A stretch of DNA of 64,000 bases, from the NCBI GenBank assembly GCA_034003325.1, contig JAVEYW010000020.1:23333-87332 (forward strand), given 5' to 3'. The notes beneath the pieces were generated by a model that saw only the letters and a list, made by a program, of their open reading frames with translations, did no database searches and was not told the origin of the DNA. The stretch is from Desulfobacterales bacterium (GTDB taxonomy: Bacteria > Desulfobacterota > Desulfobacteria > Desulfobacterales > JAFDDL01). Position numbers and translations under genes: made by a program. This document shows positions 28,172 to 38,135 of this stretch, piece after piece; within the stretch, counting starts at the first letter, position 1; every line of letters starts with the position of its first letter.

Positions 28172-30421
28172 TCACGACAGAACCTGCCGATTGATTCTTT
28201 CAAATAAGTCCGAAGCGGCCCTTAGCCCCCGATTTTCAATGGAAAGCACCGGAACCGCGCCCATAAGGGCGTTGACAAGCAGCACGTCATCGGCGGCATA
28301 CAAATCCTGCAACAGGGTCGACCGGGTTTCGATCGAGTATCCCCATCTATCGAGCAATTCGCAAACCGATTGCTGCATCACGCTGGGCAGCACATGTTGG
28401 GAGAACGGCCGTATCACCCGCTGGTTTGATACAACCAGAAGGGCTGCCGTGTTGGTTTCGGATACACTTTTGTCCGGATTCAGAATCAGTGCTTCATCGG
28501 CACCGCGTGCCTTGGCCCATTGCCCCGCCAACAAATAATACAGATAGTTTAGTGTTTTATGGGCGGCCAGCGGCGTTTGGCGCGGCTCCGGATAAACCAG
28601 CAACCGCAGCCCGGCCTCTTGTTTCCCTTTCAGCCGATGCTCATAGGGCCTTGCGGTCACCAACAGCTGATGATCAAAAGGCGGCGCATCCCGGGTTCCC
28701 CGGGTGGCCAGTATCTTTACGGCTGCGGTGGTTTCACATAACCCGTTGCAGCGAAGGACCTGCGCGATGATATCCGGCCACGTCAGATCCGGCGGAATCG
28801 TTTGGAATAATTCACGCCATGTATTGTTAAAGCGGGCCAGATGGGCCAAAAGGTGCTTCGCCCTGCCGTTGTCCGCTCGAAGGGTCTCAAAAAACCCATA
28901 CCCGTAAAGTAATCCGTGATCCATTACCGATATGCAAACATCATTAAGATTTCGAACCGTCCCGTTGAACCAGGCGATTGAAGGGCGCTGAACCGTTTTT
29001 TCCGTATCATTAAATACCGTCATCAAGGTATGGCCTTTGTGAAGCGTCTCTTCATATTCATCAGCGGGATCACTATCGAAAACAATGCCGCCTCCCACCG
29101 AAAAAATCATTTTTCCGTTGAGCACCGTCGCGGTTCGAATCGCGATGGACAGATCCATCGTGTCGTGAAAACTGATATATCCGATGGCGCCGGTATAAAT
29201 ATGGCGGCGGCAGGGCTCCAGCTCGTCTATAATTTCCATGGCCCTGATCTTAGGACACCCGGTGATCGAGCCCCCCGGAAAGGTGGCCCGTATTAAATCC
29301 ACGGCATCTTTTTCCGGCTGCAAAACGCCTTCTACCACGGAAACCAGATGGTACACATTCTGATAAGCTTCCAATCGCTTGTGTGCGGTGACCCGAACCG
29401 ATCCGGCGGCGCATACCTTTCCGATGTCGTTACGCAACAGATCGACAATCATGGAAAGCTCCGCGTCATCTTTTCGGCTTGCGCACAAATCTTGCCGGTA
29501 TGCCGCATCGGTTTCCGGTGTATTCCCCCTTGGTCGTGTTCCTTTGATCGGACGCGTTTCCACCTTTGGCCCGCTTTGTTGAATAAACCGCTCGGGCGAA
29601 GTGGACACGATATGGTGATCTTTCGCATGAATATAAGCAAAAAAAGGGGCTGGATTCATGGCATACAAGGATTGAAACAGCCCAAAGGGGTCCCCCTCAA
29701 AGGCCGTTTCAAATCGCTGGGAAAGATTGACCTGGTACACATCCCCGGCACGAATGTAAGCGTTTATCTTTTCAACGGCCGATATATATTCTTCCCGGGT
29801 AAAGCCGGACCGGGCGCGGGCGATATCCCCCCGAAATGCGCCGGTTGACGCCAAAACGCGGGATTGCGCGTTAAACTTGTCCAAGATGGCGGAGACCGAA
29901 GGCACGCCCCAGTGATTCTGGCGCTCCGGAATGCACAGCCAGCTTGCCCGCGTTCTTTTGTCATGTACGATGAGGACGGAGGGCGCCACCATAAATAACG
30001 TGGGCAACCGCAAATCATCGACTGCCGTTCTGGGCAACTCTTCCAGAGCATCTTTCAGGTCATAGGCGAGAAATCCCATTAACCCGGCAGCCACCGGCAC
30101 ATGGATGCCCGGAAAGGCTCTGGTAGGCAGCCGCAGTTGGTTCAGCAACGTCTGCAGAATATCAAACGGGTCTTCCGAAAAGGTATGAGAGGCGCCGGCT
30201 GTTTCCAGAAAAGTATCCCGCCCGACCGTTCGAAGCGTTAACCAGGGATCTACCCCGAGCAGATGATACCGGGCGCAATCAAGGTCTGTTCCGCTCATGA
30301 GCACAACCGTCCCGGGCATGCCGGCATACCGGGCGGCAAGATCCATAAAGGGTTCCTTATGCGTAAAAGGCGTCACATGAACGTTGATGATTCGATCTGC
30401 CAGGGCATCAAGCTTGACCAT
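28172..30421 (-). CDS. pabBC: Fused aminodeoxychorismate synthase I / aminodeoxychorismate lyase
   Basis: A 749-residue fusion. Residues 1 to ~480 are the PabB chorismate-binding enzyme (ETRPIKGTRPRG, GGSITGCPKIRAMEIID, VGGGIVFDSDP). From ~490 to the end it is a PLP fold-type IV lyase, PabC (FNGTVRN, MDHGLLYGYGFFETLR, PLP-lysine in HKTLNYL). Together with PabA it converts chorismate and glutamine to p-aminobenzoate for folate. The fusion of B and C is known elsewhere. Its start overlaps the pabA stop by 14 bp. Confidence 0.95.
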   Translation of the reverse strand: MVKLDALADRIINVHVTPFTHKEPFMDLAARYAGMPGTVVLMSGTDLDCARYHLLGVDPWLTLRTVGRDTFLETAGASHTFSEDPFDILQTLLNQLRLPTRAFPGIHVPVAAGLMGFLAYDLKDALEELPRTAVDDLRLPTLFMVAPSVLIVHDKRTRASWLCIPERQNHWGVPSVSAILDKFNAQSRVLASTGAFRGDIARARSGFTREEYISAVEKINAYIRAGDVYQVNLSQRFETAFEGDPFGLFQSLYAMNPAPFFAYIHAKDHHIVSTSPERFIQQSGPKVETRPIKGTRPRGNTPETDAAYRQDLCASRKDDAELSMIVDLLRNDIGKVCAAGSVRVTAHKRLEAYQNVYHLVSVVEGVLQPEKDAVDLIRATFPGGSITGCPKIRAMEIIDELEPCRRHIYTGAIGYISFHDTMDLSIAIRTATVLNGKMIFSVGGGIVFDSDPADEYEETLHKGHTLMTVFNDTEKTVQRPSIAWFNGTVRNLNDVCISVMDHGLLYGYGFFETLRADNGRAKHLLAHLARFNNTWRELFQTIPPDLTWPDIIAQVLRCNGLCETTAAVKILATRGTRDAPPFDHQLLVTARPYEHRLKGKQEAGLRLLVYPEPRQTPLAAHKTLNYLYYLLAGQWAKARGADEALILNPDKSVSETNTAALLVVSNQRVIRPFSQHVLPSVMQQSVCELLDRWGYSIETRSTLLQDLYAADDVLLVNALMGAVPVLSIENRGLRAASDLFERINRQVLS

Positions 30422-31100
30422 TTTCCCCCGCGTTATTAGAGACTTTCGAATAGCCTGATCCGTTCCATACCGAAGGAGCGCTCGTAACAGACAAACGGCA
30501 AACGGCTTCCAAGGCCGTACAGTCTTTCCGCAAAGGTCCCAGGCTTAAAAAATTCTGAATCAGCAGCTCTCCCCATTGCGTCAAGAAACTTTCCGGGTGA
30601 AACTGCACGCCGTGCAGGGGGTAACAGGGGTGACTCATTCCCATCACCACACCGTCATCGCTTCGAGCCGTGACGGCAAGCTCGCTTGCTTCAAATTCAA
30701 CCATTAGTGAATGATATCTGGCCACGGTAAAAGGCGAAGGGATGCCCGCAAATAATCCCCGGCCACGATGATAAATATCAGATGTTTTCCCATGCATCGG
30801 CAAGGGGGCTCGCGTTGTAACACCTCCGAAAACCTCATTCATGCATTGCATTCCTAGGCAAACGCCCAATACCGGAACAATTTGATAAAAAGATTGAATT
30901 AACGGGACCGAAATGCCGGCATGCGCCGGATCTTTAGGACCCGGACTGATTAAAAGGTAGTCCGGTGAAAGGCGGTGCGCCTGCGCAAGTGTCAGCTTGT
31001 CCGATCGAACCACCTTAATATCAAGCGGAAAGGGCATAAACATCTGTACCAGATTATACGTAAATGAATCGTAATTATCGATCACCAGCATGGTCGCCAT
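30408..31100 (-). CDS. pabA: Aminodeoxychorismate/anthranilate synthase glutaminase PabA
   Basis: About 230 residues of class I glutamine amidotransferase: VIDNYDSFTYNLVQMF at the start, the nucleophile in GVCLGMQ near residue 78, and the His-Glu pair in FHPESFLT near 170. It supplies ammonia to the PabB half of the next gene. A ~40-residue tail beyond the usual end is rich in Ser and ends GENGQA. The ATG at 31100 is chosen because it has the site GGAGGT; in-frame starts at 31118 and 31112 lie at the foot of a hairpin. Confidence 0.92.
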   Translation of the reverse strand: MATMLVIDNYDSFTYNLVQMFMPFPLDIKVVRSDKLTLAQAHRLSPDYLLISPGPKDPAHAGISVPLIQSFYQIVPVLGVCLGMQCMNEVFGGVTTRAPLPMHGKTSDIYHRGRGLFAGIPSPFTVARYHSLMVEFEASELAVTARSDDGVVMGMSHPCYPLHGVQFHPESFLTQWGELLIQNFLSLGPLRKDCTALEAVCRLSVTSAPSVWNGSGYSKVSNNAGENGQA

Positions 31101-31111
31101 AGCCACCTCCA

Positions 31112-31148
31112 TAAACAAAACGCCATCCAGAAGAGTCTGGATGGCGTT
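31112..31148 (-). terminator. Hairpin with T-run directly upstream of pabA
   Basis: On the minus strand a 13-bp perfect stem AACGCCATCCAGA/TCTGGATGGCGTT with a 4-nt loop is followed by TTTTGTTT and then the pabA ribosome site. It has the form of an intrinsic terminator. It may end the pilC-pilS transcript, or act as an attenuator in the pabA leader. Confidence 0.75.
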
Positions 31149-31304
31149 GCCTGAGCATAACTCTTATTTATCGCCCAAAACCAAAAACGGTTTGGCCGAC
31201 TATTTTTTTCATGCCTGTATCCGATTCAAATTTTTCAGTCAAGGGAAATAGCCATAAAAGTATCCCCCGGCCGGAAGACCCCTTAACGCTTCACAAGAAC
31301 GCTC

Positions 31305-32597
31305 TCAGGCAGGCGCCTGACTTTGCCGAACATCAATGGAAAAAATCGTTCCGGAACCCGGCTCGCTTTCAACATTCACTCTAAAACCATACGTCTCAAG
31401 AATTCTGTGCACGATGGAAAGACCAAGGCCCGTGCCGGTGGATTTGGTAGTGTAAAATGGATCAAAAATGAGCTTGACTTTATTTTCCGGAATACCACAG
31501 CCGGTATCCGCGACTTTTATTTGAGCGCCTCGCCCTACTGCTTTGTGGGAAGTCACGGTAATTTGCCCGCGCCCGTCAATGGCATCCGCCGCGTTCAATA
31601 ACAGATTCCACATTACCTGATGAAGGTGCGTGGGGTCCATTTCAATCCAAATCCCTGCGGAAAACTCTCGCTTAATAGCGATTCTACCGGAAGCGCCAAG
31701 GCTTTTTTCAAAAAGGGATACTGTTTCCGCCAGGGCCTTGTTCAATTCGATCAATTCCAATTTTCGGGCTTGCGGCCTTGCAAACAACAGAAAATTGCTC
31801 AGCAAGGTGTTCAGGCGATCCGCCTCGCGAAGAACGATATTCATCAATCGGTCATGATCTTCGTTAAAGGGGATGTCTTCTCTGATCAGTTGAATTGACC
31901 CGGAAAGAGAGGCCAGCGGATTCTTGATTTCGTGTGCCAAACCAGCCGCCATCTCCCCCACGGTGGCCATTTTTTCTACCCGCTTGACATGTGCCTCCAT
32001 GGCCAATAGTTCACGCCGCGATTTGCGCAATTGCTCGGAGAGCAAGCTGCTGAGAAAGGATACCGCAAAACAGCCGACCGCTATCATCAGAATCTTAAAA
32101 ATCACATAACGCCACTGTTCGCTCATGCCCGGCGGTGCGCCATACGAAATAAGAGGGGTCAGTATTCCGTAATATTCCAAGTCCACCATGATGCCGTATT
32201 GAATCGTGCATAAGGCCGCCATAATCAGGCTTCCCTTGCGATAGATCAGCATGCTGGAGTAAATCATAACCACTAAATATAAAAAAGAAAGCCCGCTTGA
32301 AAATCCTCCGGTGAGATAAATCATCAGCGAAACGATGAAGGTATCGAGAATAATCTGAACGGTCGCGAACGCGGAATAGCGCGTAATCCTTTTTAAAAGC
32401 AGGGAATAAACAATGGTTAACACAAAAACGCCGCTGCTCAGGACATATACCGCCAACAGCAGCGGCGTCAGAAAAGAAGAGGCGTACTCGGCGTGTATAT
32501 AAGCAACGCCTCCCAAAAGGACAGCCGTGACCAGCAACCGGAAAAAAGTAAGCCATTTGAGTTTATCATACAGCTCACTCCGGAAATCGTTTGTCAT
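31305..32597 (-). CDS. pilS: Sensor histidine kinase, PilS-like
   Basis: A 430-residue kinase. The N-terminal half has about six membrane helices (residues ~15-185), then a linker and HisKA with AGLAHEIKNPLASLSGSIQ near residue 215, and an HATPase with NLLLNAADAI, DTGCGIPENK and GTGLGLSIVHRI. PilS is the membrane kinase that controls pilin transcription through the sigma-54 activator PilR. The gene sits right after pilC, as in Deltaproteobacterial pil clusters, but no pilR follows. The assignment rests on architecture and context. Confidence 0.8.
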   Translation of the reverse strand: MTNDFRSELYDKLKWLTFFRLLVTAVLLGGVAYIHAEYASSFLTPLLLAVYVLSSGVFVLTIVYSLLLKRITRYSAFATVQIILDTFIVSLMIYLTGGFSSGLSFLYLVVMIYSSMLIYRKGSLIMAALCTIQYGIMVDLEYYGILTPLISYGAPPGMSEQWRYVIFKILMIAVGCFAVSFLSSLLSEQLRKSRRELLAMEAHVKRVEKMATVGEMAAGLAHEIKNPLASLSGSIQLIREDIPFNEDHDRLMNIVLREADRLNTLLSNFLLFARPQARKLELIELNKALAETVSLFEKSLGASGRIAIKREFSAGIWIEMDPTHLHQVMWNLLLNAADAIDGRGQITVTSHKAVGRGAQIKVADTGCGIPENKVKLIFDPFYTTKSTGTGLGLSIVHRILETYGFRVNVESEPGSGTIFSIDVRQSQAPA

Positions 32598-32623
32598 AAG
32601 TCGCTTCGGAAAAGTCTCAATCG

Positions 32624-33832
32624 TTAATTGATAACAGACGCCATGGTGAATATGGGCAGATACATGGCAATAACGAGCCCACCGATGGTGACCCCCAGAA
32701 ATACGAGCATAAACGGCTCGATCAGAGAGGTCAGGTTTTCAACCGCCTGATCCACTTCGTCATCATAAAAATCGGCGATCTTATTCAACATGGTATCCAG
32801 CGCACCCGTCGACTCCCCTACCGCGATCATTTGGCAGACCATGCTGGGAAAAACACCGCTTTCAATCAGGGGGTCCGCCATGGTTCGACCTTCGGATATG
32901 GCCGCACGGACATTGTAAATGGCATATTCAACCGATTTATTCCCGGCTGTTTTTGCTACAATGTCAAGCGCTTGAAGAATTGAAACCCCGCTGGTGAGCA
33001 TGGTTCCCATGGTGCGGGTAAACTTGGCGACGGCAACCTTTCGAATCAGGATGCCGAAAATGGGAAGCTTTAGAAAGGTTTTATCCAGTAACTCGCGGCC
33101 TTTCTTCGTCCGATAAAACCGCTTGTAGGCGAAAATAAAAAGCCCCACAGCAATAATGATATAGAAAACATTGGACTTGACGAACTCGCTAAGCATTATT
33201 ACCAGTTGCGTCGGGGCGGGCAGCTCTCCGCCAAAGTCGGCGAACATGCCTTGAAAAACGGGAATGACGAAAACGAGGATAATGACCAAAACAACAACCG
33301 CAATGCTTAAGGTTACCGCCGGATATACCATGGCGCCTTTCACTTTACTTTTTAATTTGGCGATTTTTTCCATATAGGCTGCCAACCGCCTAAGAATGAT
33401 ATCAAGAATACCCCCCGCCTCGCCCGCAGCGATCATGTTCACGAAAAGATCATCAAACTCCTTTGGAAATTTTTGCAACGATTCGGCAAGGGTCGACCCG
33501 CCTTCCACACTCTCTTTTATTGTTCTGAGAATTTTTTTAAAGCTTTTATTTTCCTGCTGTGCCTGAAGAATGTCCAGGCACTGAATAATAGGGAGTCCCG
33601 CGTCTATCATGGTGGAAAACTGCCGGGCAAAAAGAATAATATCCTTTTGAGTTACCTTGGGTTGAAAAAATGCGACATTCTCAAAAAGATCTTTCGGCTT
33701 TTTCTTGATCTTTGAGGGTGTAACATGCATTCGGGTTAGGTTGGCACGAACAGCATCTTCGCTCAGTGCTTCCATTTCACCCTTTTGAACCTCATTTTTT
33801 CTGTTTTTCCCCACCCATAAATAAACCGGCAT
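32624..33832 (-). CDS. pilC: Type IV pilus inner-membrane platform protein PilC
   Basis: A 402-residue PilC/GspF protein. Two homologous T2SSF domains (~70-195 and ~270-395) contain conserved FARQFSTMIDAGLPI and ITRTMGTMLTSGVSIL-type sequences, and three membrane helices are predicted. An N-terminal ~50 residue segment (YLWVGKNRKNEVQKGEMEA) is typical. It is the platform on which the pilus is assembled and retracted by PilB and PilT, which are not in the window. pilS follows 26 bp later. Confidence 0.95.
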   Translation of the reverse strand: MPVYLWVGKNRKNEVQKGEMEALSEDAVRANLTRMHVTPSKIKKKPKDLFENVAFFQPKVTQKDIILFARQFSTMIDAGLPIIQCLDILQAQQENKSFKKILRTIKESVEGGSTLAESLQKFPKEFDDLFVNMIAAGEAGGILDIILRRLAAYMEKIAKLKSKVKGAMVYPAVTLSIAVVVLVIILVFVIPVFQGMFADFGGELPAPTQLVIMLSEFVKSNVFYIIIAVGLFIFAYKRFYRTKKGRELLDKTFLKLPIFGILIRKVAVAKFTRTMGTMLTSGVSILQALDIVAKTAGNKSVEYAIYNVRAAISEGRTMADPLIESGVFPSMVCQMIAVGESTGALDTMLNKIADFYDDEVDQAVENLTSLIEPFMLVFLGVTIGGLVIAMYLPIFTMASVIN

Positions 33833-34054
33833 GTCGCCTCCTAATAATGATTCGTTTCTTCCATCACCGCAGAATGTCAGTCAGCATAAGGTATTATCGG
33901 AAAGCTCACGTAATTACCGCCACTCAAAACAACTATCCATTTGGAAAAGGCTTTTTCTTCCACCGTATGTTTATCGGCTTTCGCCATACAACACTTGAAA
34001 ATTCCGGGCAAAGAGTCAATAGATAATTGAAACCGTTTCATTAAATTCAAACCA

Positions 34055-34987
34055 TCAAGCAATATAAAATGTTCCCCGAGGCATCTCTTTTTGACTCACC
34101 ACCTTTTTTGATAGCAGGGGCGCCAGATATCGGTGCGCTTGCGCCTCCGAAATATCAAGCATTTTGGAAATATCCGCCAAGGTGCAGGGCCTTCGCCGGA
34201 TAGCGGCCAATAAGCGCCCGGGGATGTCTTCCAAAGCACCGCCTGAACAAGGGGCGGCGGAAAGCGGCGCAATTAATTCGGTCTTGTGAATACACGCCGC
34301 TATTCGGGCCATCCCCTCCCGATCAAGGGGCTCAACCCATTTTTCGGTTCCTGGGCGATCAAGCGTATTTAATTGAACCCTATCCGGCCGAAGACGATCG
34401 ACAACCTCCTGAATCCGTCTCACTTCATCCGCCCCATCATTCAAGCCGGGGACCAGAAAAACTTCCACCCAGAGCCGGCCTGAAAATTCTTTTCTTAAGG
34501 CAAAAAGTCCATCCAGAACAGCAGAAAGATTCAACTGCGGATGCGGCCGGTTGATCTGTCGAAAGATCGCTTCGGACGCCGCATCCACGGATGCAATCAC
34601 CAAATCGATGCCGGTAACCTGCGCTCGAACGCTTTGTTGGTAAAAAAGCGTCCCGTTTGTCAATAACGCTGTTTTATATTTTGGAAAGCGGCCGTTGATA
34701 AATTGGATGATATCGGCAAGCCCGCTATGCAACGTTGGCTCCCCCGCGCCTGAAAAAGTGACAACATCCAGTTCCGGCTCATTTTTCAGGAAGGAATGAA
34801 GCTCTTCCTGCAAGCGGTCAACCGGCACATATTCCTTCTGCGTCAGAGTCAGGTGTGTTGTTTTGCCGCACTCGCAATAAACACAATCCAACGAGCACGT
34901 TTTATGAGGCATTAAATCGACGCCCAGCGACCGTCCAAGCCGCCGGGAGGGAACCGGTCCGAATAGATATTGATAGTCCCTTGTCAC
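34055..34987 (-). CDS. Radical SAM protein with C-terminal winged helix
   Basis: A 310-residue radical SAM enzyme of the COG0731-like group. FGPVPSRRLGRSLGVDLMPHKTC leads into the cluster motif C-x3-C-x2-C (CSLDCVYC, near residue 32), and SGAGEPTLH is the glycine-rich SAM contact. After about residue 245 comes a winged-helix-like domain (PCTLADISKMLDISEAQAHRYLAPLL), suggesting DNA, RNA or protein recognition. Substrate unknown. It is divergent from the DHH-CBS-nucleotidyltransferase gene. Confidence 0.85.
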   Translation of the reverse strand: MTRDYQYLFGPVPSRRLGRSLGVDLMPHKTCSLDCVYCECGKTTHLTLTQKEYVPVDRLQEELHSFLKNEPELDVVTFSGAGEPTLHSGLADIIQFINGRFPKYKTALLTNGTLFYQQSVRAQVTGIDLVIASVDAASEAIFRQINRPHPQLNLSAVLDGLFALRKEFSGRLWVEVFLVPGLNDGADEVRRIQEVVDRLRPDRVQLNTLDRPGTEKWVEPLDREGMARIAACIHKTELIAPLSAAPCSGGALEDIPGRLLAAIRRRPCTLADISKMLDISEAQAHRYLAPLLSKKVVSQKEMPRGTFYIA

Positions 34988-35278
34988 TGGTCGAGAAACC
35001 CCTTTAGCGTAATATGTATCATTAATACCAACAAAAACGAACCGTTAATTTATAGGCACAATCGGTGTTCAAGTCAAACGTTTTCCCGGCATGTTAACCA
35101 ATCGCTCGGTGTCACATGTAGGAAAGCCCTTATGAAGGCACAAGGGCGATGCAACATATTTTGCTTGATAAACAAGGTGTTATGGAATATAGTACTGTTT
35201 TTTGGCCGAACAGACCAGTTGATCGGGCCATGTTTCCACGCCAAAACAATGCGTTGTAAGGATTTGGACAAGGCAGTC

Positions 35279-38029
35279 ATGACCAGAAAATCGCCACCGG
35301 AAAAAGAAAAACACCAGACGGTTATTACCACGCATATGAACGCTGATTTTGACGCGCTGTCCTCCATGTTGGCCGCTCAAAAGCTATATCCCGATGCTCG
35401 AATTGTATTTCCTAGCTCTCAGGAGAAAAATCTTCGTAACTTTTTTATAAAATCAATGGTTTATTTATATAACATTATCGATATAAAAGACATCGACCCG
35501 CAACAGATTACGACACTCGTGCTCGTGGACACCCGGCAACCCGGCCGCATTGGCCCGTTGGCATCCGTTTTGGAAAAGCCGGGCCTTAAAATTCATATTT
35601 ACGACCACCACCCCAATATGACCGGTGATATCCAAGGACATTACGAGGTGATCCGGCCGACAGGGGCCACCATTACGATACTCACCGATATCATAAAAGC
35701 AAAAGGGATTGACATCACTCCGGAAGAAGCCACCATCATGTGCCTCGGCCTCTATGAGGACACCGGTTCGTTTACCTTTTCCTCGACAACCGAAGCGGAT
35801 TTCTTGGCTGCCGCCCTTTTGCTGTCAAAAGGCGCCAATCTCAATATCGTATCGGATATGATCGCCCGGGAGATAAGTCCGCAACAGTTGGAAATGCTTA
35901 ATGAAATGTTTCAGAGCGTCACCCATTATCATATCAACGGCGTTGAGGTCGCTGTCGCGACTGTAACCAGCCCCGACTACGTGCCGGATTTTGCTTTTCT
36001 CGTTCACAAGATGATCAAAATTGAAAATTACGACGTTATCTTTGCCGTGGCGGCCATGGGCAATAAAATTTATATAGTGGCTCGCAGCCGAATTCCCGAA
36101 GTAGATGTTGGGGCCATCATGAAAAACTTCGGCGGCGGCGGACACGCGGCGGCCGCTTCGGCCAACTTGAAAGAGATGACCCTGGCGCAGGCAGAACAAC
36201 TGCTGGTGAAAGTGCTTTTTGACAACGTTCGATCCCAGCGATTTGCCCGGGATCTGATGAGTTCCCCCGCCATCATGGTGGATACATCCGTTACCTGCAG
36301 GGACGCCAAGGAGTTTTTGAGGCGATATAACATCAATGCCCTCGTTGTCACCGAAAAACACAGCGGCGGGGAGCAACTTGCCGGATATATTACCCGGCAA
36401 GTTATCGAAAAAGCCATTTTTCATGCGCTCGACGACGTTCCCGTCGGAGAGTATATGATGACGGATGTGGCTTATGTCGGCCCCGAAGCCGATTTGTCGG
36501 AAGTTCAGTCCAAAATTATTGAAAATAAACAGCGTGTGTTGCCCGTCATTGAGGGGGACACCATTACAGGTGTCATTACGAGAACCGATCTCCTCAATAT
36601 CCTCGTTCGAAGCGAGCAGCTCACAAAGAGCCGGTTTCGGGATCCGATTCAGGAACCGGTACCCGCCAGAACCCGAAATATCGGCAAATTCATGCAAGAG
36701 CGATTATCCCTTCGTCTGCTGGAAATGTTAACCGATATCGGCCGAACTGCGGATGAAATCGGGGTCAATGTCTTTGTTGTGGGCGGTTTCGTTCGGGATC
36801 TTTTTCTTTACAGGCCCAATGAGGACATCGATATCGTCATAGAGGGCGACGGCATCGCTTTTGCCAAAAAATTTGCGTCTGCGGCCGGCGTTAGAATCCA
36901 TACACATGCCAAGTTCGGCACGGCAGTCATTATCTATCCGGACGGGTTTAAACTGGATGTGGCCTCCGCCCGGCTTGAGTACTACCAGTTTCCAGCCGCC
37001 CTTCCCATCGTTGAAATGGGCTCCATCAAGATGGATCTGTTCCGAAGGGATTTCACCATTAACACTTTATCCATTCAGCTGAACCAAAGCCATTTCGGCC
37101 TACTGGTCGACTTTTTTTCCGCTCAAAAGGACCTTAAGGAAAAAGTGATCCGCGTATTGCATAATTTAAGTTTCGTTGAGGATCCGACCCGTGTTTTCCG
37201 CGCCATCCGCTTTGAGCAACGGTTCGGCTTCAGTATTGGCAAGCTCACCTCCGGTCTTATCGAAAACGCCGTTAAGATGGACTTTTTTAAACGGCTCAGC
37301 GGCCGACGGGTCTTTTCCGAGTTGCGGCTTATTCTGGAAGAAGACACCCCCTCCCTCGCGGTGATTCGGCTTAACGATTATAACCTGCTCAGCGTTATTC
37401 ATTCCTCGATCAGGCTGACCAAAGACCTTATCGGTTTGTTCAATTCCGTAAAAAAAGTTGTGTCCTGGTATGATCTGCTGTTTCTCGAAGAACCGCTGAT
37501 GAGATGGGTTGTTTATTTTCTGGCATTGATTCGGCATTGCGACCGGAAAACCACGATAGAGATTTGCTCACGATTCGATTTGCCGCAACAGGACAAAACC
37601 CTCTTCGAGGGCATTCGGTTTGATGCAGAAAGGTGCCTGCTTTCCCTGGAACGTAAGTTGCCGGTAAAAAACAGCACGCTGTATCGAAAACTCAGCGGCT
37701 TTAAAAATGAGCTGCTGCTTTTCATGATGGCGGCCACACGGCAGGAAAAGGTCAAACGCTCAATCTCATACTTTTTCACCCAACTTAGAAAGGTAGCCCC
37801 TGAGATACGAGGCCAGGATTTTATCGACATGGGATATAAGCCAGGCCCGGTTTTCAAAGAGGTCTTACAAGCCGTGCTCGATGCCAAGCTCGACGGCCGG
37901 CTAAAATCGAGGAAAGATGAGTTGGCGTTCGCCAAAGCGCGGCTATCCTGGACACTGTCCAAAAGCAGCAATGCGGTCTGCCCAAAAAACCACCCGCCGC
38001 CTAACGTTTCAGGCGGAACTTCAACTTGA
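35279..38029 (+). CDS. DHH phosphoesterase-CBS-tRNA nucleotidyltransferase fusion
   Basis: About 916 residues. The N-terminal DHH domain (~10-310) has HMNADFDALSSM, VDTRQPGR and DHHPN, with DHHA1 ending in GGGGHAAAAS. Two CBS domains follow (~325-450). The C-terminal half (~480-900) is a class II nucleotidyltransferase with GGFVRDLFL and NEDIDIVIEGD, then RRDFTINTLS and an ERFEQRFGF-type RNA-binding neck. This architecture is known from bacteria with split CCA-adding activity, where it adds the terminal A to tRNA. Whether the DHH part degrades small nucleotides is unknown. The start ATG 35279 has an AAGG site; the open frame runs back to 34970 but that part is not protein-like. Confidence 0.9.
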   Translation: MTRKSPPEKEKHQTVITTHMNADFDALSSMLAAQKLYPDARIVFPSSQEKNLRNFFIKSMVYLYNIIDIKDIDPQQITTLVLVDTRQPGRIGPLASVLEKPGLKIHIYDHHPNMTGDIQGHYEVIRPTGATITILTDIIKAKGIDITPEEATIMCLGLYEDTGSFTFSSTTEADFLAAALLLSKGANLNIVSDMIAREISPQQLEMLNEMFQSVTHYHINGVEVAVATVTSPDYVPDFAFLVHKMIKIENYDVIFAVAAMGNKIYIVARSRIPEVDVGAIMKNFGGGGHAAAASANLKEMTLAQAEQLLVKVLFDNVRSQRFARDLMSSPAIMVDTSVTCRDAKEFLRRYNINALVVTEKHSGGEQLAGYITRQVIEKAIFHALDDVPVGEYMMTDVAYVGPEADLSEVQSKIIENKQRVLPVIEGDTITGVITRTDLLNILVRSEQLTKSRFRDPIQEPVPARTRNIGKFMQERLSLRLLEMLTDIGRTADEIGVNVFVVGGFVRDLFLYRPNEDIDIVIEGDGIAFAKKFASAAGVRIHTHAKFGTAVIIYPDGFKLDVASARLEYYQFPAALPIVEMGSIKMDLFRRDFTINTLSIQLNQSHFGLLVDFFSAQKDLKEKVIRVLHNLSFVEDPTRVFRAIRFEQRFGFSIGKLTSGLIENAVKMDFFKRLSGRRVFSELRLILEEDTPSLAVIRLNDYNLLSVIHSSIRLTKDLIGLFNSVKKVVSWYDLLFLEEPLMRWVVYFLALIRHCDRKTTIEICSRFDLPQQDKTLFEGIRFDAERCLLSLERKLPVKNSTLYRKLSGFKNELLLFMMAATRQEKVKRSISYFFTQLRKVAPEIRGQDFIDMGYKPGPVFKEVLQAVLDAKLDGRLKSRKDELAFAKARLSWTLSKSSNAVCPKNHPPPNVSGGTST

Positions 38030-38135
38030 TCCCGTGATCGTTATGGTTTATTTAGGAGCGCCGGGTTGAAAAAAACATCACCCTTGTCCCATAAACATCT
38101 CGCGGTTGTTTTCCCGCTAAATCTGGAGAAAAAAC

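Noticed and set aside
34970..35278. Longer N-terminus for the DHH-CBS-nucleotidyltransferase fusion
   Set aside because: The extra ~100 codons overlap the start of the divergent radical SAM gene and are not protein-like; the DHH domain begins right after ATG 35279.
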